A DNA stretch of 64,000 nucleotides from Olivibacter oleidegradans. Lineage in GTDB: Bacteria; Bacteroidota; Bacteroidia; Sphingobacteriales; Sphingobacteriaceae. Below the pieces are notes generated by a model. The model searched no databases, was not told the DNA's origin, and was given only the letters and a program-made list of their open reading frames with translations. Below, one piece after another: positions 25,404-34,900 of the stretch. The DNA lies in the NCBI RefSeq assembly GCF_042432805.1, contig NZ_JBHLWO010000002.1, positions 1-64,000 on the forward strand. Reading direction: 5' to 3'. The position numbers and the translations under genes are program-made. Position 1 is the first letter of the stretch, and each line of letters opens with the position of its first letter.

Positions 25404-26516
25404 ATGAATAACGTTAAGAAAGCTTATTTTTTCTTATTGGCATTAGGTATTATGAGCCTTATGTGGGCTTGTAAGCAAGAAGACGGCTATTACGATCCGA
25501 TTATTGCCGATAAAGGGTACGATGGGGATGTTTACGATTATTTAAAAAGTAAACCAGGTGTTTATGATTCGCTGTTAAAAGCGGTAGATCGTTTACAATT
25601 GGAGCGTACGTTGCGCGATAGCGATATTACACTTTTCGCTTTATCCAACGCAAGCTTTCAATTGGCCCTAACCAATTTGAATAACCTCCGTAAACTAAAT
25701 GACCGCCCGAGTGAATATTTATCAAGCGTCGATGGCAATCAGTTGGATACCATGCTTAGCCAATATATCATTCGAGGTAAATATATTTCTGATTCACTCG
25801 CTACGCAGGATGGATTACGACTATATGGCGTAAAATACGGTTACCCTATGCATGGGCGATTAATTAAGACCACATCATCCGGTTATGTGAATGGTGGCCC
25901 TACCGTCATTCAAATAAGTGACACAAAAAGAAGCCAATTTGAGCGTAACTGGGTATCTACCACAACGGGTTCAATTAATTTGAAGACCAAAAACGGAATT
26001 GTTCATGTAGTGAGTGCCGATCACGTTTTTGGATTTGACGATTTCGTTAGCCGTTTAACCTATGTCCCCCCACCTCCAAACTTATTTAAAACCATTGGAG
26101 GTAAAGACACTGTTTCAAGGGAAAATAGTGGCGGACCTAATGCTGTGGAAGCATCAAAATATGCGTTTGATGGCAATCCTGAGACTAAATACCTAATCGG
26201 TGATATGGGAAGCGTATGGTTGCGTTTTGAATTAAACGAAGCTGCTGCAGCAAATGCCTACACCATTACATCGGCAAACGACTTCTCGGAACGAGATCCA
26301 ATCGACTGGAGCTTGAAAGGTTCAAACGATGGTACAAATTGGACCATCTTAGATTCACGAGCGGGCGAATTATTTGATCAGCGATTCCAACTACGTGTAT
26401 TTAGGATTTCCAATAAAGTGGCTTATAAGTTCTATCAATTGGATATTACCCGTGTTAGAAGTGGCGGTACGATGCAGATGGCAGATTGGAGTGTCAATAG
26501 AGAAGAAGTCAAGTAA
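25404..26516 (+). CDS. Fasciclin (FAS1) + F5/8-type discoidin lipoprotein
   Basis: 370 aa from the ATG at 25404; the frame is open earlier but overlaps susD. Lipobox LMWACK with Cys23. A FAS1 domain covers residues ~45-220 (VYDYLKSKPGVYDSLLKAV, ITLFALSNASFQLAL, GIVHVVSADHVFGFDDF). A C-terminal discoidin/CBM32-like domain follows (~240-370: YTITSANDFSERDPIDWSLK, SNDGTNWTILDSR). It is a surface adhesion or glycan-binding partner of the upstream SusCD pair. Confidence 0.8.
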   Translation: MNNVKKAYFFLLALGIMSLMWACKQEDGYYDPIIADKGYDGDVYDYLKSKPGVYDSLLKAVDRLQLERTLRDSDITLFALSNASFQLALTNLNNLRKLNDRPSEYLSSVDGNQLDTMLSQYIIRGKYISDSLATQDGLRLYGVKYGYPMHGRLIKTTSSGYVNGGPTVIQISDTKRSQFERNWVSTTTGSINLKTKNGIVHVVSADHVFGFDDFVSRLTYVPPPPNLFKTIGGKDTVSRENSGGPNAVEASKYAFDGNPETKYLIGDMGSVWLRFELNEAAAANAYTITSANDFSERDPIDWSLKGSNDGTNWTILDSRAGELFDQRFQLRVFRISNKVAYKFYQLDITRVRSGGTMQMADWSVNREEVK

Positions 26517-26538
26517 TCAACAAATAAAGATACCATAC

Positions 26539-27654
26539 ATGGATAATTTGGTTAAAAAAGTAAAATTACAATGGGGCAATCCCCTGTATTCTGTGTTGGG
26601 AATCATGATAGTAGCCTTTGGTTTGCAGGGTTGCGAGAAGTTATATGATTTACCGGAAGAGCAAGAGTTTCTGAGTCCGAACATCAACTATCCCAGTCAG
26701 ATTTTTGAGCCGATAATTGGACGTACCAGCGAACTGGGAGCTCCAAATACAGATAACTCTACCAAACCATTAAAGTTTGAAATCGTTAACGCCCGATATG
26801 GTGATGGGCGTCCGGTAACGGATATTTTTCAACTACGGCCTACCTATGTGTGGACGGGGGAGTACACAGGTATTGAAACTTCTCTGGAAGAAATTGAAGC
26901 AAAGCGAAAAATAGAAGAAAGACCCTTATTTGAGGTTCAGGAATCCGGGAAATTCGTGCTTTGGGGGGCATCGACTAACGAGTTGATCACTCCTAGGCCA
27001 GCAGATAGCAGTAATCTCGTGCAAGACAGACGTTACTTTGATTTAAAAATAACGAATGTAGGTGGAGAGCGAATTATCCGCGATTTTCAATTGATTCCTT
27101 GGCGGGAGCTACCATATGAACCAAATAATGACATCAATCGGTATACCGGAGGTGTAGCACCTGATCCAAAAGATCCCAGGAACCCTAATAAAAGGGACTA
27201 CATCCGTCCTTCACTTACAAATGTCATCGGCGCAGAGAGCAACCGTAATCTGGTAACTAATGATGATCAAAAAGATGTGGTTGTTTATATCCGTCCTTTT
27301 GAAGGTGGCAATGGGCATAACCTGCGTTTCTCATTTTGGGCTCCGGACTCTACGGCAATCAATCCTGCTAAGTTTAATGAAACGCGTTGGAACGATTTGG
27401 TACATGGCTTTAATCGGGTTAACACAACTGAATATGTGCAGTACGACGTGGCATACCCTATTCCCTTGACAACAGTGGCTACAAAATACACTACAGGTGG
27501 TAGTGCAAAATTGGAATTTGCTTATTCAAGATTAGGTTTTAATAACATCCGTACAACTGCTTACATCGGACTTAATTTTAAAATTTTTAGAGAAGGTGAC
27601 TGGGAGATCATCTTCCACTTCAGACGCGAGCTTCCAAAATTCGAAGACGAATAA
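26539..27654 (+). CDS. DUF5007 domain lipoprotein
   Basis: 371 aa from the ATG at 26539. Lipobox FGLQGC with Cys32. It matches the DUF5007 family by context and by features such as CEKLYDLPEEQEFLSPN near the N-terminus and the beta-rich body ending EGDWEIIFHFRRELPKF. The function is unknown. It lies between the two SusCD triads and is transcribed with them (18 bp to the next susC), so it is probably an accessory surface protein. Confidence 0.7.
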   Translation: MDNLVKKVKLQWGNPLYSVLGIMIVAFGLQGCEKLYDLPEEQEFLSPNINYPSQIFEPIIGRTSELGAPNTDNSTKPLKFEIVNARYGDGRPVTDIFQLRPTYVWTGEYTGIETSLEEIEAKRKIEERPLFEVQESGKFVLWGASTNELITPRPADSSNLVQDRRYFDLKITNVGGERIIRDFQLIPWRELPYEPNNDINRYTGGVAPDPKDPRNPNKRDYIRPSLTNVIGAESNRNLVTNDDQKDVVVYIRPFEGGNGHNLRFSFWAPDSTAINPAKFNETRWNDLVHGFNRVNTTEYVQYDVAYPIPLTTVATKYTTGGSAKLEFAYSRLGFNNIRTTAYIGLNFKIFREGDWEIIFHFRRELPKFEDE

Positions 27655-27671
27655 ATCAGAATAGGAATCAT

Positions 27672-30600
27672 ATGAAAAGTTTTACGCATTATCTTATACG
27701 CTATATTACCGGTAAAATGTTATCGGTAGCTAAGCAAACTTTTTTGACGGTAACCCTATTCTTGGTAAGCGGGTTATTTTATCAACTCTATGCCCAAACA
27801 GTCGTGTCCGGAGTAGTTTACGACCAGAAAAAAATTACCATTCCGGGAGTAACTGTTATAGCTGGAAATCCACCTAAGCCCTTGGCGTCCACAAATGGAA
27901 GAGGAGAATTTAGAATAAGCGTTCCGGATGGTTCAACCCTGGTATTCAAATTCATGGGATACATAGAAAAGAGGGTAACGCTTAAACCGGGACAAACAAC
28001 GGTAAGTGTGGTGATGGAAGAAGATCAAAGTAACTTGGAGGAAGTGGTGGTCAGGGGATTTGTCTCCCGCTCGAAGCAGCTAAGTACAGGGTCATCTGTC
28101 ACCATTAGCGGAGACGAAGTAAAAGATGTTCCGGTAGCCAATGTGGAGCAACTACTACAAGGAAAGGTGCCGGGACTTAATATTCAGGTAAACACGGGAG
28201 CCCCTGGTTTTCGCGGATCTACGCAAATTCGGGGTCTTTCTACGTTAACGGTATCGGGGAGTGGCAATGAATCTTTCCTTCAGCCTACCTCACCCTTATA
28301 TGTAATTGATGGTGTACCCTTAGATGCAGATGGTGCTTCTGAATTTGGTTTTCAACAACAAGGGCCTGGGGTAAGTCCTTTATCCATGATTCCACAAGAA
28401 GATATTGCCAGTATAGAGATCCTGAAAGATGCGCAGGCTACTTCCCTTTACGGTTCTATGGCCGCTTATGGAGTAATTATCATCACAACGAAGCGTGGTA
28501 ATTCAGAAATCCCTCGAGTACGGTATACGAATAATACCTTTATGAAAGCGCCACCTGCCTTAAGAGCTACATTGGGAGGAAATTTGGAAAGGCAGTTGAA
28601 GATTCAGCAAATCTTGGCTAATGCAAGAGGCGAAATTAATCTTGACGACTTAATAAAAACGCCGTTTTTGTCAGACAGCTTAAATGCCTATTATAATAAT
28701 TCAACAGATTGGCAGTCGCTTTATTACCGTACTAGTTATAATCAAAGCCACAATATAGCGATAGATGGTGGAAATCCAACCTTCAACTATAAAGCGAACC
28801 TTGGTTATTTTACAGAAAAGGGCGTTATCAGAAATACCGGATTCGACCGCTATAGCGCCAACCTCCGTATGGAGTATGCACCGAATGAGAAATTTAAATT
28901 CACTGGACAGATCAATGCGCAAATAGGTAAGCAAAATAAAGGAGATGGGGCCGGACTATTACAAACAGGTGTCGCCGATGGGGGAGCAACGTCCACTTTA
29001 ATGCCCGGGCCTTCCTTCTATCAAGCAAACGCCGATTATGTTGGGTCTTTACGAACAAAAAATAATAATGACGTTCGTGTCATTCGACCCGTCGCCGAAG
29101 TGAGTTATAGCATTTTTCCCGGCTTTCGTGCAACCACCTTTTTTAGCTACGAGTTTAAGTCGTCTAATGAAGATACCTTTACACCAGCGGCCGCTAATAA
29201 TCAGTTTGCTAAAGTCTATGCTTTTAATGGCCGTGAATCAAACCTTTATAGTCGTACCAATTTAACTTATGCCAAAACCTTCGGGGATAACCATAATATT
29301 TTCATCAATGCTTTCAATGAGATTCGCAAAGGCGATCGTCAAAACTCCATCACGCAACAAGAACGTACTCCCAACGATCAATTTCAGGGGCCATTGGGTT
29401 TTGATGGCTATTACTCACGAGGAGGAGGAATTTTGACTAATTTCTTAGACGAACGTGCGGTGTCTTTTGCTTTAGCTACTTCTTATGATTATCAAAAGAA
29501 ATATGTCGTGGACCTATCTTACCGATTGGATGGATCGTCAGGGAATGGTTTTGACAACCTATACTCCAAAAACCCAGCTATTGGTCTACGGTGGAATTTT
29601 GATAAGGAGGAATTTTTAGACAATTGGGATTGGCTAAATATGGGGGCTTTACGCTTAAGCTGGGGTATTAATGTGATTCCGAATGGCACACTCGAAAGAA
29701 TTTATGGAAAGTATGATATTACGGGTAATTATAACGGGCAGCAAGGGATTGGGTTAAATTTTGATCAGATTCCCAACCCGAATCTAAAACCAACCACCAC
29801 TACACAGTATAATGCCGGGCTTGATTTTTCTTTATTCAATAATAAAGTAGATGTAATTTATGACACCTATTATAAGAAGGTAGATAACTTATTGTTTGAA
29901 GAAAATCTTTCGAATACTGTTGCTTTTGGTAAATTAATTAGTAATGACGCCGGTATTGTGAACTACGGACACGAACTATCGTTTACTATCCGCCCCTTAT
30001 CGCCCAGTAGTCCCTTTAACTTAATGGTTACGGTCAACGGAGCCTATAATCGGGATGTGCTGCTCAAATTGCCTGCACATTATGGCGGACAGTTTATACG
30101 GTTCGAAACCAATAGTGGCAATCGGGAAACTTATTTACAACACAATGTATTTCGTGTAGGCACGCCATCCCTTTCCAATTATTTGTTGATTAACGAGGGG
30201 GTATACGCTACAGATGATGATGTGCCTATTAATCCGGCTACCGGACTACGCTATAGCGTTAACGGAAGACCATTCCGCGCCGGTGACCCGATCATTAAAG
30301 ATCTAAATGGGGATTATGTGTTGGATGCGAATGATTATGCACGTACAGGCAACGCCTCTCCCTTGTTTACCGGCGGTTTGGCAACCAATATTACCTACAA
30401 AGGTTTTGGTTTGAATATCAATGCTTCTTTTACAGCAAAACGTACGATTTTAAATAATGCCTTAGCCGATCGTTTTAACTTGATGAAGAATCCATTTGGA
30501 CTTAAGGCCGTTATTCCGTTAGATGAATTCGATATGTGGCGTCAACCTGGTGATATAGCTAAGTATCCTTATGCCTATGACTATAGCCGTATTGAAATTG

Positions 30601-30872
30601 TTAACCCTTATCGCTATGACCAAACCCTTTGGGCAGAAGATGGCTCCTATTTAAAGATCAATAATGTTGTGTTGTCCTATATGTTTGATAAGAAACTGGT
30701 TCGGAGTTGGGGCATTAACAATTTAAGAGTATACGTATCAATGGATAATGTTTACACTTTTAGTGGTTATTCAGGTCCGAACCCCGAAAATGTAACGACC
30801 ATGGGGCGCGATATCTCCGAAGGTTATCCTGTACCACGTACCTATAATATTGGATGTAATTTAGAATTCTAA
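27672..30872 (+). CDS. SusC/RagA-type TonB-dependent receptor
   Basis: 1066 aa. A signal peptide ends near YAQT. A CarboxypepD_reg-like domain (VVSGVVYDQKKITIPGVTV, residues ~45-120) is followed by LEEVVVRGF, a plug (VEQLLQGKVPGLNIQ; VIDGVPLDADG; SIEILKDAQATSLYGSMAAYG) and the barrel ending in GCNLEF. It pairs with the SusD 10 bp downstream. This is the second transporter of the operon. Confidence 0.92.
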   Translation: MKSFTHYLIRYITGKMLSVAKQTFLTVTLFLVSGLFYQLYAQTVVSGVVYDQKKITIPGVTVIAGNPPKPLASTNGRGEFRISVPDGSTLVFKFMGYIEKRVTLKPGQTTVSVVMEEDQSNLEEVVVRGFVSRSKQLSTGSSVTISGDEVKDVPVANVEQLLQGKVPGLNIQVNTGAPGFRGSTQIRGLSTLTVSGSGNESFLQPTSPLYVIDGVPLDADGASEFGFQQQGPGVSPLSMIPQEDIASIEILKDAQATSLYGSMAAYGVIIITTKRGNSEIPRVRYTNNTFMKAPPALRATLGGNLERQLKIQQILANARGEINLDDLIKTPFLSDSLNAYYNNSTDWQSLYYRTSYNQSHNIAIDGGNPTFNYKANLGYFTEKGVIRNTGFDRYSANLRMEYAPNEKFKFTGQINAQIGKQNKGDGAGLLQTGVADGGATSTLMPGPSFYQANADYVGSLRTKNNNDVRVIRPVAEVSYSIFPGFRATTFFSYEFKSSNEDTFTPAAANNQFAKVYAFNGRESNLYSRTNLTYAKTFGDNHNIFINAFNEIRKGDRQNSITQQERTPNDQFQGPLGFDGYYSRGGGILTNFLDERAVSFALATSYDYQKKYVVDLSYRLDGSSGNGFDNLYSKNPAIGLRWNFDKEEFLDNWDWLNMGALRLSWGINVIPNGTLERIYGKYDITGNYNGQQGIGLNFDQIPNPNLKPTTTTQYNAGLDFSLFNNKVDVIYDTYYKKVDNLLFEENLSNTVAFGKLISNDAGIVNYGHELSFTIRPLSPSSPFNLMVTVNGAYNRDVLLKLPAHYGGQFIRFETNSGNRETYLQHNVFRVGTPSLSNYLLINEGVYATDDDVPINPATGLRYSVNGRPFRAGDPIIKDLNGDYVLDANDYARTGNASPLFTGGLATNITYKGFGLNINASFTAKRTILNNALADRFNLMKNPFGLKAVIPLDEFDMWRQPGDIAKYPYAYDYSRIEIVNPYRYDQTLWAEDGSYLKINNVVLSYMFDKKLVRSWGINNLRVYVSMDNVYTFSGYSGPNPENVTTMGRDISEGYPVPRTYNIGCNLEF

Positions 30873-30882
30873 ACCGATCGTT

Positions 30883-32433
30883 ATGAGAATGCTTAATATA
30901 GTAAAGATGAGTAAAATAGGTTTGTTGATAATGCTGATTATAACGGCTTCAGCATGCAAAGACTATTTAAATGTGCAGCCCTTAGATCGGCTTACAGGTA
31001 ATAATTTTTACCAAACAAAAGAGGACGTTGAGGCAAATATTGCGAATATGTACAGCACATTTTTTGATAAAATCAACGAAAGCTGGGTTATCGGAGCGAT
31101 TGGTGAGGCGCGAACAGGCGAAATTGTAGCCAGTCCGGGAGGCAACAGTTACAATGAAAGAAGAGTAGTAGAAGTGTTGGGTAGAAATCAATTGCTTACG
31201 GCAATCAATAATGCTCCCTATGCAGGTTTTTATAACTATTATCGCATTACGGATTGGTCGGGTTATTATCGTGTTATTCAAAGCGCTAATATATTAATAG
31301 ACAAATTAAATGAGGGCATCGCCGCGCTAAGTACTTCGGATACGCAACGGTATTTGGCCGAAGCAACTTTTATCCGCTGTTTTACTTATTTCTGGATGGT
31401 ACGGCTATACGGTGACGTTGTTTATTATACCGCTCCTTATCAGGCGGATCCCCTTCCGAGAGAGGATATGGTGTCTGTCCTAAATAAATGTATTGCCGAT
31501 CTAGAGCCGCATAAAGATAATATGCCCTGGGTGTTTCCTGATGCGGCACAACGCGGAGCACGAGCCAGCAAAGGAAGTATCGTTGCACTCCTTATGCATA
31601 TGAATATGTGGAACGCAGGGTTTGATCCAGGGCGTGCCACAGCTTACTATCAAAAAGTGACTGCTTTAGGTCAAGAGTTGGTAAATAGCGGTGCTTATCG
31701 CTTGCTTGACATGGATGATGATGGTTGGGCCGCTGTAACGAAGGGGCGTTCGGAAGAGAGCTTATTTGAATTTTACCGAAGTATAAATTACGGCGATAAC
31801 GTCTCTAATTTAGCACCTTTTGGCGATCATTTTTTGCGCTGGCCTTATAAATTCCCCCGATTTAATAATCAGTTAAGTCATTGTTACTATCTATCAACCT
31901 ACATGCAAAAGCTGTTTCCTACAAGCGATGCAGATAAACGTAAAGATATTTGGTTTGAAGACATGTTGGCGGATAATGGACAATTTGTAGCAAGAAAGTT
32001 CGGTTTGAATGTTTATGCTTCCGGTAATGAAGATGAAAACCCGGATAATACTTTTTTGATTTTCCGCTATGCCGACGCCATATTGTTATGGGCGGAAGCT
32101 TTAGCCAACTTAGGTAATGAAGGCCAAGCGATTGAGGCGGTGAATATGATCCGTACGCGGGCTGGAGCCTCTTCCTATGCCGGCATGAGTGGCACTGCAT
32201 TGAAAGACGCCATTTTTATGGAACGTAGTAGGGAGCTCTTTGGCGAAGGGCACCGCTACTTTGATTTGGTGCGTACACGACGTATTATGAGCTCTGCATG
32301 GCTTGCATGGCCGCTTAACCAAGATCAATTTACGCGGAGAGCTTGGACCTGGCCTGTTAGCACAAACGCACTGGTAAACAATCCTTATATGGTCTTGAAT
32401 GAATATTGGCTGCCAGGTGGTGGTGGAAATTAA
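30883..32433 (+). CDS. SusD/RagB-type nutrient-binding lipoprotein
   Basis: 516 aa. Lipobox ITASAC with Cys25. SusD features are YLAEATFIRCFTYFWMVRLYGDVV, IVALLMHMNMWNAG, and the C-terminal FMERSRELFGEGHRYFDLVRTRRI. It is the partner of the SusC just upstream. A FAS1 lipoprotein gene follows 29 bp later, repeating the SusC-SusD-FAS1 order of the first triad. Confidence 0.9.
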   Translation: MRMLNIVKMSKIGLLIMLIITASACKDYLNVQPLDRLTGNNFYQTKEDVEANIANMYSTFFDKINESWVIGAIGEARTGEIVASPGGNSYNERRVVEVLGRNQLLTAINNAPYAGFYNYYRITDWSGYYRVIQSANILIDKLNEGIAALSTSDTQRYLAEATFIRCFTYFWMVRLYGDVVYYTAPYQADPLPREDMVSVLNKCIADLEPHKDNMPWVFPDAAQRGARASKGSIVALLMHMNMWNAGFDPGRATAYYQKVTALGQELVNSGAYRLLDMDDDGWAAVTKGRSEESLFEFYRSINYGDNVSNLAPFGDHFLRWPYKFPRFNNQLSHCYYLSTYMQKLFPTSDADKRKDIWFEDMLADNGQFVARKFGLNVYASGNEDENPDNTFLIFRYADAILLWAEALANLGNEGQAIEAVNMIRTRAGASSYAGMSGTALKDAIFMERSRELFGEGHRYFDLVRTRRIMSSAWLAWPLNQDQFTRRAWTWPVSTNALVNNPYMVLNEYWLPGGGGN

Positions 32434-32462
32434 TCATATGTTGTAATAAAGCTGTCTTTAAA

Positions 32463-33206
32463 ATGAAAAATTCTTGCATAAGATCAATCAAGCATATTGC
32501 TTACTTCTTGTTGACACTCTTAATTGTCACAGCCTGTAATAAAGATGATTATTATACAGATGGAGGTTTGGCTAATCCCCATTTTAATGGCACGATTATG
32601 CAGTACCTTGATTCTAAACCCATGGAATTTGATACCATCGCGCAGATTGTCCGTTTAGCGGGATTGGAAGAAACTTTTAATACAGAAGAGTTCACATTCT
32701 TTTGCCCTAGAGACCGCGATGTCAAGGAGCTGATTGGCGATTACCGCAACGGCGGAGCGAATACAGAGCTCTATACGTTAAATCGTGACACGATAAAAAC
32801 CTTAAGCGATGTCGATTCTTTGATTTGGCGCAAATACATGCTCCGTTATATGTTCAAAGGAAAAAATCTGCTGGCAGACTATCCGCAAATTGATTTTAAT
32901 GTCCTCAATATTTATCCGGGACAAAATTATTATGCCTATGATAATTCCGTATGTAATATAGGAGTTGTGTTTAACGACGCGGTGAGCAGCGATGGAAAGT
33001 CGGTGTTAAAATATATGGGCTACCGGCAATTACATATCTGCTATATTCCGAATTTGTCTTATCCGGATGTTTGGATAGTTGCTAAAGTAGCTTCGTCTGA
33101 TATACAGCCAACAAATGGTGTAGTACATGCGCTGGACTATACTTCTTCGCTATTCGGTTTTAATTCATTTGAGGTAATAAACGATATCGTTGAAAGCAAG
33201 CGATAG
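32463..33206 (+). CDS. Fasciclin (FAS1) domain lipoprotein
   Basis: 247 aa from the ATG at 32463. Lipobox IVTACN with Cys25. It has one FAS1-like domain (TIMQYLDSKPMEFDTIAQIV, EFTFFCPRDRDV, TNGVVHALDYTSSLFGFNSF) and, unlike its counterpart at 25404, no discoidin domain. It is probably a surface adhesion or scaffold partner of the second SusCD pair. Confidence 0.75.
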   Translation: MKNSCIRSIKHIAYFLLTLLIVTACNKDDYYTDGGLANPHFNGTIMQYLDSKPMEFDTIAQIVRLAGLEETFNTEEFTFFCPRDRDVKELIGDYRNGGANTELYTLNRDTIKTLSDVDSLIWRKYMLRYMFKGKNLLADYPQIDFNVLNIYPGQNYYAYDNSVCNIGVVFNDAVSSDGKSVLKYMGYRQLHICYIPNLSYPDVWIVAKVASSDIQPTNGVVHALDYTSSLFGFNSFEVINDIVESKR

Positions 33207-33234
33207 ATGAGAGTAGATTAAATTAAAAAATAAC

Positions 33235-34866
33235 ATGATCATGAGTTCAACTATCTACAAGTTTAAAGTTTGGTATACATTCTTTTTCTGCTTTTTCGCT
33301 CTCGCTTGCACAAAGGAGGCAGAACAGTTCAGTGAACCTTATCCCGATGGAAAAGCAGCTTTAGGAATTACTGTCGATCGTGCTAAAACGCCCTCACCAG
33401 CTTCCGGATTACCGGGCATAGAAGTGAATATTGAGGCTAAAGGTTTGCTTCCTCATAAGGATCAACTGGTTTTCCGATTTAATGGTGAGCAGGCCGAGAT
33501 TAAAGAAGTGACGGATGCCGGAATTTCAGTAGTGGTGCCTGATTATGCCAGTACGGGTATTACCACCATTTCCGTGGGCGATGTGGTTGTCTTTGGGCCC
33601 GAATTTACCGTGGAAGGTAAAATTAAGATTGATCCGACCTTTGTTGCGACACAAGGGGCAAATGGTGCGGTTGGTGATATTTTATTTACAAATAATGAGA
33701 AAATGGTGATCGTAGGCGGTTTCACTAACTACAATAATAAAGGGATTATCCGTCCCATTAACCGCATTGCACAGGCCTTTTTAGACGGCACTTACGATGC
33801 AGGCTTAAAATCAGGTACCGGTGCCAACGGCTATATCAGTGCCATTACACAAGTTAACGATAAATATTTTATTGGTGGCAGTTTCTCCGGTTATGCACAG
33901 CGAACCAGTAACATCAGCAATTTAACGATGCTTAATAGTAATGGAAGCGTTGATACGATGGGCGTGCATACATGGAGAAGGCCTGATCAAAATGACACCA
34001 TACAATACTTCCCCCGATTTAACGCAGGTTTTGACGAAGGTGGAGTTAATCGTATCTATAGTGAAAATGGCAAGCTGTTAGTGACCGGTAGTTTTCGTTA
34101 TTATGTCAGTCGGCAATATGATAAACCGAATTTCTTAGAGACCCGAGATACCATTATCGTTGATAGCACAGAAGTGAGACAGTTTGCCCGATTGAATTTA
34201 GACGGCACATTGGACAAAACCTATCGTTTTGATACCGGTACTAACAAAAGTTTAACAGGTGGTAACGGATCCATAGATACCTACTATCATCAGGAAGGTC
34301 TATTGAAAGGTAAAATGTTAGTCTTTGGCAATTTTAACCAGTTTGATGGCGAACCTGCTAACTATATCCTTCGCTTAAATGCTGATGGTACCATTGATCG
34401 AACATTCAATGCAGGCGGTGCAGGTTTTGATTTTCAGACCTATTATGCCAGCTATAATAACATAACCCATAAATATGTGGTATGTGGCAATTTCAGAACC
34501 TATAACGGGCAGTCGAGGGTAGCCATGGCCATGCTAAACGATGATGGTACATTAGATGAAGCCTTTGTTCCAAGGGTATTCGAAAACGGTTTACCTCGCT
34601 TTGCTAAACAGCTTAGTGATGGGCTGATCGTAGTAAGCGGCACATTTGTTAAATACGATGGTAAAACGAGAAATAGTTTCATGGTGCTGAATCCCGATGG
34701 TAGTTTGGCTGCTGGTTATAATGCCGTCGGAACCTTTAGTGGCGACCTATACAATGTATTTGAAACGGAGTCGGCCGATAAAAAACGAGCCTTATTGTTA
34801 ATTGGTAGTTTTTGGCAGTTTGATAGTAAAGATGCTGCTAACATAATTAGGGTGCTTATTGAATAA
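33235..34866 (+). CDS. DUF5008/IPT-like lipoprotein with delta-60-type repeats
   Basis: 543 aa. Lipobox FALACT with Cys25. An N-terminal DUF5008/IPT-TIG-like Ig domain (~30-130) precedes a beta-propeller-like part with delta-60 repeats of the form LNxDGTxDxxF: LNLDGTLDKTYRFD, LNADGTIDRTFNAG, LNDDGTLDEAFVPR and LNPDGSLAAGYNA. It is predicted to be a surface-exposed binding protein; no catalytic motif was seen. Confidence 0.7.
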   Translation: MIMSSTIYKFKVWYTFFFCFFALACTKEAEQFSEPYPDGKAALGITVDRAKTPSPASGLPGIEVNIEAKGLLPHKDQLVFRFNGEQAEIKEVTDAGISVVVPDYASTGITTISVGDVVVFGPEFTVEGKIKIDPTFVATQGANGAVGDILFTNNEKMVIVGGFTNYNNKGIIRPINRIAQAFLDGTYDAGLKSGTGANGYISAITQVNDKYFIGGSFSGYAQRTSNISNLTMLNSNGSVDTMGVHTWRRPDQNDTIQYFPRFNAGFDEGGVNRIYSENGKLLVTGSFRYYVSRQYDKPNFLETRDTIIVDSTEVRQFARLNLDGTLDKTYRFDTGTNKSLTGGNGSIDTYYHQEGLLKGKMLVFGNFNQFDGEPANYILRLNADGTIDRTFNAGGAGFDFQTYYASYNNITHKYVVCGNFRTYNGQSRVAMAMLNDDGTLDEAFVPRVFENGLPRFAKQLSDGLIVVSGTFVKYDGKTRNSFMVLNPDGSLAAGYNAVGTFSGDLYNVFETESADKKRALLLIGSFWQFDSKDAANIIRVLIE

Positions 34867-34900
34867 TTAGTGCTAACACGAAGCCAAATTAGAAAACATT

